Below, piece after piece: positions 16,878 through 26,704 of a stretch of 64,000 nucleotides of DNA. Each line of letters opens with the position of its first letter. Position 1 is the stretch's first letter. The stretch is from Halobacteriovoraceae bacterium (GTDB lineage: Bacteria; Bdellovibrionota; Bacteriovoracia; Bacteriovoracales; Bacteriovoracaceae). The notes under the pieces were generated by a model. The model was not told the origin of the DNA, searched no databases, and saw only the letters and a program-made list of their open reading frames with translations. The stretch is from positions 1-64,000 of the forward strand of contig PAVS01000024.1 of NCBI GenBank assembly GCA_002713145.1, given 5' to 3'. A program made the translations under genes and the position numbers.

Positions 16878-17291
16878 TTAAAGAATTCCGACGGCCTTAA
16901 GCCAAGACTCAGGCATCACAATCATTTTTCTTTTTTCTAGATCCATAAAACCAAAAGTAAATTCAGCTTCAGAAGCAACTTCACCCGTTTCTTTTAAAAT
17001 CTTTTGTTGGATGCGCATGATCTTAGATCTATGTTCAATGGTTTGGGAGACAATACGAATTTTTTCTCTATTCACAAGTTCGCGCTTAAACCTGCAAGTG
17101 ACATCGAGGACAATGGGACCTTGTCGATTTGTCTGAACCTCTTTGATGCCGTATCCGTTTTGAGTGATAAAGTCCCAACGGGCTTCTTCATAGAGTTCTA
17201 AGTAAACCGCATTATTCACATGGCCAAAGGAATCCAGGTGATGCTCAAGAATTTGAGTTTGGTATTCGAACGTTTTAAACTGATTATTCAT
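16878..17291 (-). CDS. Acyl-CoA thioesterase, hotdog fold (YbgC/4HBT type)
   Basis: The 137-residue cytoplasmic protein has the 4HBT pattern: FGHVNNAVYLELYEEARWDF (about 21-40; consensus D-x-x-G-H-V-N-N-x-x-Y, here the Asp is D19), then RFKRELVNREKIRI and EAEFTFGFMDLEKRK. These enzymes hydrolyse acyl-CoA. Its start overlaps the stop of the Gly-rich secreted protein by 1 base (TAATG), so it is translated from that operon's mRNA although no functional link is obvious. Confidence 0.85.
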   Translation of the reverse strand: MNNQFKTFEYQTQILEHHLDSFGHVNNAVYLELYEEARWDFITQNGYGIKEVQTNRQGPIVLDVTCRFKRELVNREKIRIVSQTIEHRSKIMRIQQKILKETGEVASEAEFTFGFMDLEKRKMIVMPESWLKAVGIL

Positions 17292-19687
17292 TATTTCACT
17301 TTCTCAAGTCTTCCATCACTATTAACTTGTTTGTATCTCTTGGTAATTTGAGAAAATAATTTACTTCCTGCTGGAAGCAGCTCTCTATCCACTTGAGAAG
17401 CAACTCCTCTTCCTCTTTTATTCCCAATTAAGTTGGCAAACGGGTTGCTATCTTTTGATGATTTTTTAATCCCACCTTTACCCGTGGCAAATTTACCTGT
17501 TCCACCGGCTACAAATTTAGAGCTGGGGTTATTGCGATCGATAGGCGCATCTCCTCCACCTTTTTTCGATGGACCACCACCACCGCCAGCAGCACCGCCA
17601 CCGCCGCCGCCTCCGCCGCCTCCGCCCCCACCTGGGCGTGACTTAGAAGTTGTGCTTCCGACACCTACTTTATTCGTGACACCATTAGGACCTTTACTTC
17701 CCCCAGTGTCTCCCATTATATCTGTTAGCGTATCAAATTCTTTATCACTTACACCGGCTACATTATTCCCATCACCAAACTCTCCAATCTCAGCATCCCC
17801 GTTACCGGTTGCCAACTCATTGGGACTGCCACCAATACCACTGAAGTTCATTTGCATTCCACCCGAGCCACCGTTCACCGACTTTGCTCCAGGAAGATTA
17901 CAAGTCGGATCATCTGGATTCGACTCACAATAAGAAGGCAGTGTGGTATCAAACGCCGCCGGCTGATCAAAAGTTGCCTCCGACCAGGCCTGGGCAATAT
18001 CATCAATCATATTCGCTTGGTTATACTTCATCGCCGCAATAATTCCGTGAGCGAGAGCGTTGGATAAACCTTTGACCCCTTCGCTTAAGAGTTGCTCTGC
18101 TATTCTTTGATTTTCAAAATAGGCTTCACGAAGAGGTCTTCCACCTTTAAAAACTTGGCTTGAATCTTTTTCATATAAAACGGCAGCGGCGCAAGCCTCC
18201 CCTTGGGTTATTCCATACTTTGGTGTGCTTTCACCATCACACCACTTCTTCAAATGTTTTGGCTTAAGCATACTCCAAAGTTTTCCGAGCATCCCCATTC
18301 CACGCATACCATGCATGGCCGAACGACCAGCGTGAGCATTTCCTTGAATGCGCGTAATATCTCTTTGCGTTTCAGCACTTTCAATTTGACCTTGAACAGG
18401 ATCTCCACTGGCAGCAGCCTGAGAAGCAGCGGCTCTACCTTCTTGTGCTCTCATAGCACCAGCAACTGTTTCATAGCCTCCGGCAACTGTTTCTCCAATG
18501 ATATCGGTTCCAATAAAACCTGCATTATGAACATTGGCAGCATCTACACAAGGCTTATAATCAAGAGCTGTTCTAGAGCGATTGGTACATCCAAAACCAT
18601 TTCTTCTTTCGTCTTCAACATCAATCGTATTATAAGATCCCTCTTGTCCAACTTCATCCTCAATCGCATCTTCAATAGCAGCGGCAGCGTAGCAGCTTGA
18701 TAGTAAAGACTTAATATGTTTTTTTATTGAGTCTGGATTTTTAGTCGTATCTGTCGGATTCTTGATACAATTCACAAGATTAGCATTATCAGACTGACAC
18801 CCAGGAACAAGCTCTGCTGCAGCCCTGCATATTTTTTTATAAGCATCAGTTTGGTAAGTACCATTTGAACCTCCGCCTTGAATTACTCTCGCAATTTCAC
18901 CCACTTCATTATAGACAAATTCGTCATCTCCAATTAAGTCTGCACAAGACTCAAGTGAGAAAAAGCTATTCTCTTGTCCTGATCCTCTATGAGTTAAAAC
19001 ATTAAGTCTTCTTGTATCTATTGTTCTAATTTCAGAATTAAGAGCATCCATTGTAAGTATATTTTCCGATGTTCCCGTTGTTTCTCTTCCATTAACAAAA
19101 ACTTCGTAGCAACTTTTATCTCGAAAATCGGAATATCTCCAACTAGGATCACTATCCATGTCTTCTAGATTTATTACATAATCTCTTCTGAAACTATCAT
19201 TTAATTCCTGAGCATAGTTACACCCATCAGGCTCAGTCTGACATATATTTTGAGCAACTTGAGTACAATGGTTATTAACAGCTGCAGGGTCAGCGCCTTG
19301 ATCAATCTGACATGATTCATTTACAGTATGGCTTGCGCCATCACTAGAGCCTGGCGCACTTGAGATATGCGCTTTCATACATTTATGAAATGTACCAATT
19401 ATATAATTTTTAGTTTGTTGCATTTCTTGGCTATCTAAAAAGGCTTGAAGTTCTTGTGAAATTTCAATTTCAGGCGAAGGTGGTAGATTGGATCCTGCTC
19501 CCTGAGGGTTCCCACCCCTTTCAACACCAGAAGAGTCAACAGTAGTTTCTTCTGCTAGTACACCAGTAGCAATAGGTGCCGCTGGACCACCTTGGCAACC
19601 TGGTGCTGAAGGAGCAACATCACATTGATCCATTGCAAATGAATTATTTAAAACAAAAGTTAATGTTAATATCATTAAATACTTCAT
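17291..19687 (-). CDS. Large secreted/envelope protein B with poly-Gly tract, unknown family
   Basis: I do not recognise this ~798-residue protein. The ATG at 19687 has GGGAG 8 bases upstream; a GTG three codons earlier is also possible. A signal peptide (MKYLMILTLTFVLNNSFA) is followed by a Cys-bearing region (to about residue 370; pattern CTQVAQNICQ, CADLIGDD, CRAAAELVPGCQ) and an Ala-rich helical middle. The last 250 residues are Gly/Ser/Asn-rich, low in structure, with 13 consecutive Gly and then five more after two Ala. It ends with NPFANLIG and KLFSQITKRY (about 10-20 residues before the end), matching the tails of proteins A and C. Confidence 0.8.
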   Translation of the reverse strand: MKYLMILTLTFVLNNSFAMDQCDVAPSAPGCQGGPAAPIATGVLAEETTVDSSGVERGGNPQGAGSNLPPSPEIEISQELQAFLDSQEMQQTKNYIIGTFHKCMKAHISSAPGSSDGASHTVNESCQIDQGADPAAVNNHCTQVAQNICQTEPDGCNYAQELNDSFRRDYVINLEDMDSDPSWRYSDFRDKSCYEVFVNGRETTGTSENILTMDALNSEIRTIDTRRLNVLTHRGSGQENSFFSLESCADLIGDDEFVYNEVGEIARVIQGGGSNGTYQTDAYKKICRAAAELVPGCQSDNANLVNCIKNPTDTTKNPDSIKKHIKSLLSSCYAAAAIEDAIEDEVGQEGSYNTIDVEDERRNGFGCTNRSRTALDYKPCVDAANVHNAGFIGTDIIGETVAGGYETVAGAMRAQEGRAAASQAAASGDPVQGQIESAETQRDITRIQGNAHAGRSAMHGMRGMGMLGKLWSMLKPKHLKKWCDGESTPKYGITQGEACAAAVLYEKDSSQVFKGGRPLREAYFENQRIAEQLLSEGVKGLSNALAHGIIAAMKYNQANMIDDIAQAWSEATFDQPAAFDTTLPSYCESNPDDPTCNLPGAKSVNGGSGGMQMNFSGIGGSPNELATGNGDAEIGEFGDGNNVAGVSDKEFDTLTDIMGDTGGSKGPNGVTNKVGVGSTTSKSRPGGGGGGGGGGGGGAAGGGGGPSKKGGGDAPIDRNNPSSKFVAGGTGKFATGKGGIKKSSKDSNPFANLIGNKRGRGVASQVDRELLPAGSKLFSQITKRYKQVNSDGRLEKVK

Positions 19688-19834
19688 GGAATCCACTCCC
19701 AGTTATCCACTCTTCTTTATCGGTTCTCCGAGTAGACTACTTTAGTATTGTCCCATATTTCATGGGTTTAGCTGGGAATTAAACGTATATTCAATGAGTT
19801 AGCTGGATAGAGCAGAGTTTTCTCTGCCCTAGTT

Positions 19835-22591
19835 TTATGGCTCTACGAGCTGATTGCCTGATTTTTCTTCAACTTCTTCCAGAAGGACTGGGTAGGATCT
19901 GAGATAACGATTCGAGATGATCTTAAAAATATTACCGGTGTTATCGTTATTAATATCGTTTTCACCGAGATCAAAGTTGGCAAGATCCTGTTGGTTTGCT
20001 CCATTTGAGCCAGAGTTGAAATCATCTGAAGTAGAAGTTCCAGAATTAAAATTTAAACCATTATTCGTATTGGGAATTTCGAACTTTGGAATACTGGCCA
20101 CAGGCAGTTTTGCTTTTTCTTCCAACTCTTCCGCTTTTTTCTCTTCAGCCACAGTTGGTTTTATATCTTCTAATGTGAGCGGAGTGCTATTTGTCTTACC
20201 TTGGATAGCTGCGATCATTCGCCCAAGTCCTGACTTTAATTTTGAAGCTCTCAGACTCGGTGATAACTTTTTAGCTTCCTTTTCATTTTGCTTATCAAAG
20301 TCTTCTATTAGTTTTTTATTCCTTGCAGTTAAAGCTCCTCTCATTCCCTCTAAACTTTTAAGGTTGGCCCTTACTTTTTTGTCATCACCTAGAAGACCAG
20401 TCTTGGCTGCTTGAGTCGCTGTATCACTTATCAGTCCAAGTGCACTTCCCGTTAAGCCCCCGGTAATTCCCGTTGAAGCTGGTGCCTTAGGTATATCGAG
20501 TTCGCTATCGCTAAAGCTTGAAGGACATTGAGCAGGTAAAAAAGTATTTCCACTAGGCTGAGCACAAGCCACATCTTTCACACCCCCGACTAAACCTTCT
20601 GTTGGAGATACTGATGGGACCGTTAGCTCACCTTTTCTTAGTTCAGCTAGCTCTGCTTGGATATCCCATTCAGATTTGAGTGCGTGAGAATTTTTAAATT
20701 TCTCTGCTTCTTCAAGCACAGTTTCGTATCTGCCTTTGGCGTCTTTTAGAGATTTTTTATTGAACATGATAATTGCAGCGTTGACTGCGGCCATGGCGCC
20801 CCAGGTGTAGGCGCGAGACTTAGGTCTTCTGAGAGCTTTTTCTTTTAACCACTTTCCAAGTGTAAAATAAAGAACTGTAGCTTTAACTCCTATATTCAGC
20901 AGTTCTTTAAAAGCACTCGCATTTGCAGATTGTATAGTCAGCTCATTTTTAAGTTGGTCTATTTTACCTAAAAGAAAATTTTCACTTTCAAGTGAGTCTT
21001 CTCCAAATTTATTTTTTATATGTTCTAGTTCTTTATTAATATTTGAATCTTCTATAAGGGCGTCTTGATTATCCATAATATATGCTATGTACTGATCCAT
21101 AGCTGCGTATTGTCTAATAACTTCTTGTGGGTCTTTAGAGTTTTTTTTCAAAATCTTTTCTTGCGCTACTCTGTGAAGAAGGTTTTCTATAAATGCTTTA
21201 ACATAAAAATTGCTATCATTTGTTTCATATAGACTTCCACCAAAAGGTATTGTGGGATTTCCTCGCCCGGGTAAAGCAGAATCAAAAGGCACGTAGTCAG
21301 ACATTGCCTCTGCAGCATTCAAAGCAGCTTGAGTTTCACCAGGTGCCGAGGCATCAGTAGGTGGAGTTTGACTGTGTACCCCACAGCAGTTTATAGGCAT
21401 AGCTCTCACAGTATTACTTCGAGTCACAGTGACCATCACCGGAGCACAAGCTGAGCACGTTCCACATGCACCTTGAATAAGTTGGGTTTGTGTAGCGTCT
21501 TGGGCCAGCTCAGCTTGTTGCGCAGCTGTATTAGCTCCTCCGTCAGCATTGTCTTGTGCGACTTCTGTCTGAGCTTCACCTGGCTGAGCAATTGGATTCA
21601 TAGCTCCAGTAGTAGTGGCCATAACCATTTGAGCTGTCCATGAAGCTCCATCTCCTTCCGAATCCGCTAAGTCTGCAGAAACTTGTCCTGAAACAACTCC
21701 TGTTCTCTGGGCTCTTCGTGCTGTTAAACTTGTAGCATAGGCTTGTATGCCAGCAGCTGCAGCCTGACATCCAGGTATACCCGAGAGTGAACTTGCATGG
21801 GCTTGCAGAGCTGCTTGAATCTGAGCCATTTCTGCTCCAACAGCTGAACCATTAGAAGCACATATTCCCTTCATACTCATGATATTTGCGACTTCAACAC
21901 CTAATGCGCCTATGAAAGCTAGCTCAGCCAAAGTTGCCATCTGAACTTTTTTCTTGAGTCCGCTCGACTGGTGCTTATAAATTTTTGCTAAATTTTCAAA
22001 AGCATCCAATTGTTTTTGATTGGCTTCTTGAGCCGTTTGCTTAGCTGCTTCGTCTTTGGTATCTTCATTTTGTTTGGGACCAAAAGTTTTATCTACAGAT
22101 ATTTTTGAGGCTTTTTTAAAAGATAAATTCGCTGAAATTTCACCTATTAAATAAGCAAGGGAGCCAGCTTGAACTAAGGGAAAAGTAATCTTAGCTCCGT
22201 TATTTTGCGGACACATTTTTAGATCTTTAGGTATCGGTTTAAAAAATAGCGACACGCCAATCATCGCAAAGGCGGCCCCCACAAACTGCTCAACAATTCC
22301 TTTGATTCCTTTAGAGTAATGATTTTTTAAATCAGTTTTTGAGAGGTCTTTATTAAATTTACAACCTGGCTTATACACTCCAGGGGTTCCGTCCGCATTT
22401 TTGTTCTCTTCTTCTTCGTCACAATCTTCCCCATCGGATTTATCCATTTCCTCAAGCGAGCTTGTGTCAGTGTCTTGAGCAAAGGTGTTTCCAAAATTTG
22501 CGGGATAAGGAAGTAAAACTAATGTGGTGAGGATAGAACATACGGTGATAGCATGAGCTATGCTCTTAAAGATATCTAATAAATTCTTCAT
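19835..22591 (-). CDS. Large secreted/envelope protein C, paralog of A
   Basis: This ~918-residue protein is of no family I know. The second of two ATGs is preferred (GGAG 5 bases upstream). It has a hydrophobic signal or anchor (10-32), an acidic stretch (DCDEEEENKN), hydrophobic segments at about 100-118, 138-152, 220-240 and 575-610, a Cys-rich piece (CGTCSACAP, near 380), and charged coiled regions. Segment 98-250 aligns by eye with A 91-230 (shared L-x-G-E turn, Asn-Gln...Ala-Phe, Val-Glu and a closing Cys). The tail has NIFKIISNRY, 22 residues before the end. It lies between D and B in one minus-strand run. Confidence 0.8.
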   Translation of the reverse strand: MKNLLDIFKSIAHAITVCSILTTLVLLPYPANFGNTFAQDTDTSSLEEMDKSDGEDCDEEEENKNADGTPGVYKPGCKFNKDLSKTDLKNHYSKGIKGIVEQFVGAAFAMIGVSLFFKPIPKDLKMCPQNNGAKITFPLVQAGSLAYLIGEISANLSFKKASKISVDKTFGPKQNEDTKDEAAKQTAQEANQKQLDAFENLAKIYKHQSSGLKKKVQMATLAELAFIGALGVEVANIMSMKGICASNGSAVGAEMAQIQAALQAHASSLSGIPGCQAAAAGIQAYATSLTARRAQRTGVVSGQVSADLADSEGDGASWTAQMVMATTTGAMNPIAQPGEAQTEVAQDNADGGANTAAQQAELAQDATQTQLIQGACGTCSACAPVMVTVTRSNTVRAMPINCCGVHSQTPPTDASAPGETQAALNAAEAMSDYVPFDSALPGRGNPTIPFGGSLYETNDSNFYVKAFIENLLHRVAQEKILKKNSKDPQEVIRQYAAMDQYIAYIMDNQDALIEDSNINKELEHIKNKFGEDSLESENFLLGKIDQLKNELTIQSANASAFKELLNIGVKATVLYFTLGKWLKEKALRRPKSRAYTWGAMAAVNAAIIMFNKKSLKDAKGRYETVLEEAEKFKNSHALKSEWDIQAELAELRKGELTVPSVSPTEGLVGGVKDVACAQPSGNTFLPAQCPSSFSDSELDIPKAPASTGITGGLTGSALGLISDTATQAAKTGLLGDDKKVRANLKSLEGMRGALTARNKKLIEDFDKQNEKEAKKLSPSLRASKLKSGLGRMIAAIQGKTNSTPLTLEDIKPTVAEEKKAEELEEKAKLPVASIPKFEIPNTNNGLNFNSGTSTSDDFNSGSNGANQQDLANFDLGENDINNDNTGNIFKIISNRYLRSYPVLLEEVEEKSGNQLVEP

Positions 22592-22619
22592 CATCTCTCC
22601 GAATAAAGCTAGATGTGTC

Positions 22620-23360
22620 TTAAGCTTTTTTCTTCTTTTTATTTTTCATGCGCATGAAGACGAGAAAGCCTACTACGCCGATAATTGCTAGGAATAAGAA
22701 ATCTTCTGTTCCGCTGCTTTGACCTTTTTGTTTGCTTTTCGCTGTTTTCACACCAGCAAGATCAAAGTCCTCGCCATTTTCAACAAATACTTTCCTATTA
22801 ATATAATCTTCAGTTCCTTTATCAGGGTTTCTTAGATCAGCGAGATCGGTGTTATCATTAGCAAACACGCGAATGGACTGTATAACACGGTCAAATACAT
22901 CTTTGTAAGCATCGTACATGCTTTTAGTGACTGAGAATGTTATGGCAACACCAATACCTGCTTTTACAGTTGCAACGTAACGAGTGTAAAAGCCTGGAAC
23001 TTCAGAAGCTAGGTGAAGAGCATCTATCCACTTGTGGTTTATGATTATTTTTTCTTTTACGTGTTTTGGTTCTGAAATTTGTTTTTTATTTCCAGGAAGA
23101 GAATAGCTTCTCGCCTGCTTAAGATATGCTTTATATTTAGCTAAAGTGTCATCCGGCCCTCTTTTTTTAGCGGCCAAGATAATGATCGCTTCTTTTTTTC
23201 TATCTGCATTTTCACTTTGGCAAACATACTCTGAGCCTTCCAAAACACATTCCCATCCTGGAGGGAGTTCGAATTGAGTATAGCTCGTGGAGAAGTCTTT
23301 GGCAGACAATTGAGTACAAAGGGCCAGCGTGCAAAGAGCGATTAACTTTTTCAAATACAT
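22620..23360 (-). CDS. Envelope protein D with C-terminal membrane anchor, unknown family
   Basis: The 246-residue protein has a signal peptide (MYLKKLIALCTLALCTQLSA), a globular extracytoplasmic domain (about 22-165, PPGWECVLEGSEYVCQ and a terminal FDRVIQSIRVF strand), a polar linker and a single C-terminal transmembrane helix (FLFLAIIGVVGFLVFMRM) followed by a Lys-rich end (KNKKKKKA). This tail looks like a membrane anchor or a processing signal. AAGGA 6 bases upstream supports the start. It is 28 bases upstream of protein C in the same direction. Confidence 0.78.
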   Translation of the reverse strand: MYLKKLIALCTLALCTQLSAKDFSTSYTQFELPPGWECVLEGSEYVCQSENADRKKEAIIILAAKKRGPDDTLAKYKAYLKQARSYSLPGNKKQISEPKHVKEKIIINHKWIDALHLASEVPGFYTRYVATVKAGIGVAITFSVTKSMYDAYKDVFDRVIQSIRVFANDNTDLADLRNPDKGTEDYINRKVFVENGEDFDLAGVKTAKSKQKGQSSGTEDFLFLAIIGVVGFLVFMRMKNKKKKKA

Positions 23361-23483
23361 AAAATATCCTTATTTAACATCTCCTTAAATTGTAACGAAT
23401 ATCCTAAGTATCTCAAAGGTAGAGGGTTTTTTCCGCAATTTAGCTAGTTAGAGCCGATTTTAATGCCAAGTAAATAAGTCGGA

Positions 23484-24677
23484 TTAAAGGGTGATTTTAC
23501 CCGCGCGGGCGGTTGTCCCCACATCGACCCTGCGTTTAGAAAAGCGGCGCTTAATCTTAACCAGTGACTTACTAGCACCGACTTTAACCACCACACCTTT
23601 AGCGATGAGCTCGTTCCCATCTAGGTAATCGAAGTAATAGAAGTCTACTTCCATCCCCGCTTTTAGACCTACATTGAGCCCACGGTCAATAATACAAGCG
23701 GATCTGGTTCCTGTGATTTTAGAGACTGTTCCTTCTATAGAATACTGTTTGAATTGACTATCTTGTCTGGCAAACTCCCTAGACTTCTCTTCTCTGCGTA
23801 CGAGATGAAAAGAAATCATTGGTCCGAGATCAGTACTTTGCCCGGTAGTGATTTGAGAATAGCGTCCTTCCACTCTCCACTTATCCCCCAGTGCGATCCC
23901 CATTTGGGCATAGGGTGCTGTCCATGATCTGTTGAATGAATTAAATCTCTCGGAGGGTCCGGTATAGACATTGGGTTTGTTTTCAATGTCATCAGAATAG
24001 GTGTCTGTTTCAAGGGAGTAAACATTCTCTACTCCTAGAACGAAAGAGACATAACTCCACACAAATGCGAATTCAAATTGCGAAAATATTTCACTGGATA
24101 GTGTCTGACCTGGCGTGCGGTAGAGCACTCTCCCACTTAAGTAATTGTTCGAGCGAGTGCGATTATAAAAATTGAGTCCAATAGCAATTTCTCGCGTGTC
24201 ATCGCCGAGAGAAATTTCTTTAGGTTCTCCTCCCTTATATTCAGAGTTGGAATGCAAAATATAGCGATACCAACCTTCAAGGGCGTAGCGCATTCCATCG
24301 TTTTCATCGAAACCATATTTAAAACCAACCAGAGCTGATTCCAATCCAGATCTTGAAAATGCGTAATCATCTTCTACAGAATCTATTTCAAGAGTTTGAG
24401 TGGCATCAATCATCCGTCCCCTTGCTCCAATGAGTCCTTCAAAATTTGAAGCGAATCCATAACGCCCATTAAAACCAAAATCAATTAAAGTATAACTACT
24501 GCCTTCAGCAAGATTAAAGCCTTCCCCATCATCGTTAACAATTCCGGTGGTCTGAAAATAATCGAGAAAAAAATCGTACTCTTTACCGTTTTCGGCGAGA
24601 AGTCTGGCGGGGGGAATATAAGGATCTTGGGCCATAGCATTGAGAGCAATGACCAAAGATAGTAAGATTCTATACAT
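23484..24677 (-). CDS. Putative outer-membrane beta-barrel protein E
   Basis: The 397-residue product has a signal peptide (MYRILLSLVIALNAMAQ) and then alternating polar/hydrophobic strands ending in aromatic residues (for example YALEGWYRYILHS, WSYVSFVLGVENVYSL), typical of an outer-membrane beta-barrel, up to about residue 300. The last ~90 residues (GTVSKITGTRSACIIDRGL then GLKAGMEVDFYYFDYLDG) look like a small beta domain as seen at the end of FlgT-type proteins. No family was recognised with confidence. It follows the 2H-like gene by 7 bases. Confidence 0.7.
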   Translation of the reverse strand: MYRILLSLVIALNAMAQDPYIPPARLLAENGKEYDFFLDYFQTTGIVNDDGEGFNLAEGSSYTLIDFGFNGRYGFASNFEGLIGARGRMIDATQTLEIDSVEDDYAFSRSGLESALVGFKYGFDENDGMRYALEGWYRYILHSNSEYKGGEPKEISLGDDTREIAIGLNFYNRTRSNNYLSGRVLYRTPGQTLSSEIFSQFEFAFVWSYVSFVLGVENVYSLETDTYSDDIENKPNVYTGPSERFNSFNRSWTAPYAQMGIALGDKWRVEGRYSQITTGQSTDLGPMISFHLVRREEKSREFARQDSQFKQYSIEGTVSKITGTRSACIIDRGLNVGLKAGMEVDFYYFDYLDGNELIAKGVVVKVGASKSLVKIKRRFSKRRVDVGTTARAGKITL

Positions 24678-24684
24678 GCTTAAA

Positions 24685-25281
24685 TTATAGAGAGTGATTA
24701 TTTAAATGTAAAAACCTAGAGTCTTTTAATTCAAAATTTAAGAGTCTTACTTCTCGAACCCAGGTCTTACCTTTCAATGCATAAAGAGAAATACTCTCTA
24801 CAGGAATCTCACCATATTCTGAAAATTCCATTTGCGCTTGCTCCATCACCAATTCAAGTTCTTGTTCGGAATGGAAATAGCCTAGAGGTAAAAATTGTTT
24901 TTTATTAGGTTTGTACTTAATATTTGGGGCAAGATTACTCATACAAACTTCTTGCACCAGATCCATACAATATTCTAAGTTCGCATCTATTAAGGGATTT
25001 AAATGCAAAATATATTTTCGTTTGTGTTGATGGACATCCAAACCTTTAAACCCAAGTTTAGGGGTCTCATTTTGTCCAAAGAAAAAACTGTCTAACTCTT
25101 CTCTGAGCGTTTCAACAATATCATCAATTTGAAAATCAAGAGATTGAAAAGGTGCCAGCATTGCCATGTGGGGAAAAGCGTAGCGGGAGAACTTGGGGTC
25201 AAATCTTTTTCTAAAACCAGTAATCTTTCGAGCAAGAGTACTATCCGTTCCTAGATCAAATCCAACAAATAACTTCATCAT
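24685..25281 (-). CDS. 2H phosphoesterase-like (2'-5' RNA ligase-like) protein, motifs degenerate
   Basis: From the ATG at 25281 (GAGG 6 bases upstream) the ~198-residue cytoplasmic protein starts KLFVGFDLG and has FPHMAMLAPFQSL, where 2H enzymes have H-x-T/S-x. The second motif place (KKQFLPLGYFHS) resembles H-x-T-L-G but lacks the His. With both catalytic motifs altered it may not be an active cyclic phosphodiesterase or ligase. It is 7 bases upstream of the barrel gene. Confidence 0.5.
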   Translation of the reverse strand: MMKLFVGFDLGTDSTLARKITGFRKRFDPKFSRYAFPHMAMLAPFQSLDFQIDDIVETLREELDSFFFGQNETPKLGFKGLDVHQHKRKYILHLNPLIDANLEYCMDLVQEVCMSNLAPNIKYKPNKKQFLPLGYFHSEQELELVMEQAQMEFSEYGEIPVESISLYALKGKTWVREVRLLNFELKDSRFLHLNNHSL

Positions 25282-25385
25282 AAGCGACCTCACTTCCTTT
25301 GAGGTTTATCTTAAGTCTATTTTACGATGACTCGAAAGCTTATAGCAAGCCTTTTAAAAAACTTACTCAAGACTATGAAATTATT

Positions 25386-26672
25386 CTATTTTATAGGGTC
25401 AAATCTCGCCTGATCTCCCATCTGCTCTTCGATTCGAAGTAGTTGATTGTATTTCTCAATCCTATCAGATCTCGATGCAGAACCAGTTTTGATATGGCCA
25501 GCACTACTGGCCACCGCTAAATCCGCAATAAAATGATCCGCAGTCTCTCCTGAACGATGGGAAATGATGGCCTTATAATTGGAAGCAAAAGCAAGTTTGA
25601 GAGTATCAAAAGTCTCAGAGATTGTTCCTATCTGATTGATTTTAACTAAAATAGCATTAGCTTCACCATTCTCAATACCCTCTTTAAAAATCTTCTCATT
25701 CGTCACAAATAAATCATCTCCAACCAGAACACATTTTGAACCAATCGCTTTAGTTAGTGCCACCCAACCATCGTGATCAGATTCATCGAGTCCATCTTCA
25801 ATGGAATAGATAGGAAGGTTTTCTACTAATCCTGCATAATATGTGATCATTTCTTCAGAGGTGTAATCTTTACCATTCATAGTATAGAGTTTTTTCTCTT
25901 TGTTATAAAACTCTGAAGCGGCACAATCAAGGGAGATAGAAACGTCCTCTCCAAACTTATAACCGGCTTTCTCAACTGCTTCTTTAATACAACTAAAAGC
26001 TTCTTCGTTTGATTGAAGATTGGGGGCAAAGCCACCTTCATCACCAACATTAGTAGAGTGACCTTTAGCTTCTAATACTTTTTTAAGATGATGAAAAATT
26101 TCAACTCCAGCTCTTAAATTTTCGCTAAAAGTATTTTTCATATGAGGTACGATCATAAATTCTTGGATGTCTAAATTGTTAGAAGCGTGCTCACCTCCGT
26201 TAATAATATTCATAAGAGGTGCTGGGTGACGAAGATAATCTACTGCTTTGGGACAAGATAAATTTTGGCTAAGATATTTATAGAGAGGCAGTCCTGCTTC
26301 TTGGGCACCAGCTCTACAAGCCGCCATAGAGACAGCAAGGGTTGCATTTGCTCCAAGATTTGTTTTAAAGTCCGTCCCATCGATCTCCAGCATGGTGTTA
26401 TCAATTTTTTTAAGATCACTGACTTCTAAACCTATGAGTTTAGGTGCAATTTTTTCATTAATATTGCTGATGGCTTTTTTAACTGACTTTCCTAGAAAGT
26501 AATTCTTATCCCCATCTCTTAGCTCTAAAGCTTCTCTAGAACCAGTTGAAGCTCCGGAAGGAACTGAGGCTCTTCCCAAAGCATTTTGCTCGGTTTGAAG
26601 ATCAACTTCTACAGTAGGGTTTCCTCTTGAGTCCAAAACTTGGCGGGCGATTATTTGTTTAATCTTTGACAT
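25386..26672 (-). CDS. eno: Enolase
   Basis: The 428-residue protein is a full-length enolase, converting 2-phosphoglycerate to phosphoenolpyruvate. It has [14 protein letters not shown] (12-25), the flexible-loop [36 protein letters not shown], the metal ligands in [14 protein letters not shown] and VGDDLFVTN, catalytic Lys in VKINQIGT, and [22 protein letters not shown] 8 bases before the ATG. It is divergent from the small membrane protein at 26705, leaving only about 30 bases between starts. Confidence 0.98.
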   Translation of the reverse strand: MSKIKQIIARQVLDSRGNPTVEVDLQTEQNALGRASVPSGASTGSREALELRDGDKNYFLGKSVKKAISNINEKIAPKLIGLEVSDLKKIDNTMLEIDGTDFKTNLGANATLAVSMAACRAGAQEAGLPLYKYLSQNLSCPKAVDYLRHPAPLMNIINGGEHASNNLDIQEFMIVPHMKNTFSENLRAGVEIFHHLKKVLEAKGHSTNVGDEGGFAPNLQSNEEAFSCIKEAVEKAGYKFGEDVSISLDCAASEFYNKEKKLYTMNGKDYTSEEMITYYAGLVENLPIYSIEDGLDESDHDGWVALTKAIGSKCVLVGDDLFVTNEKIFKEGIENGEANAILVKINQIGTISETFDTLKLAFASNYKAIISHRSGETADHFIADLAVASSAGHIKTGSASRSDRIEKYNQLLRIEEQMGDQARFDPIK

Positions 26673-26704
26673 ACTTACACTCCTAGTTGAACAATACTAT
26701 AAGT

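Noticed and set aside
17433..17933. Plus-strand Pro-rich open frame opposite protein B
   Set aside because: It is the complement of the Gly-rich tail of B; long Gly runs give long Pro runs on the other strand, with no binding site or start context.
19812..19832. Hairpin GAGCAGAG-TTTT-CTCTGCCC between proteins B and C as terminator
   Set aside because: No T-run follows it on the minus strand, and the plus strand has no gene reading into it, so I left it unlisted.
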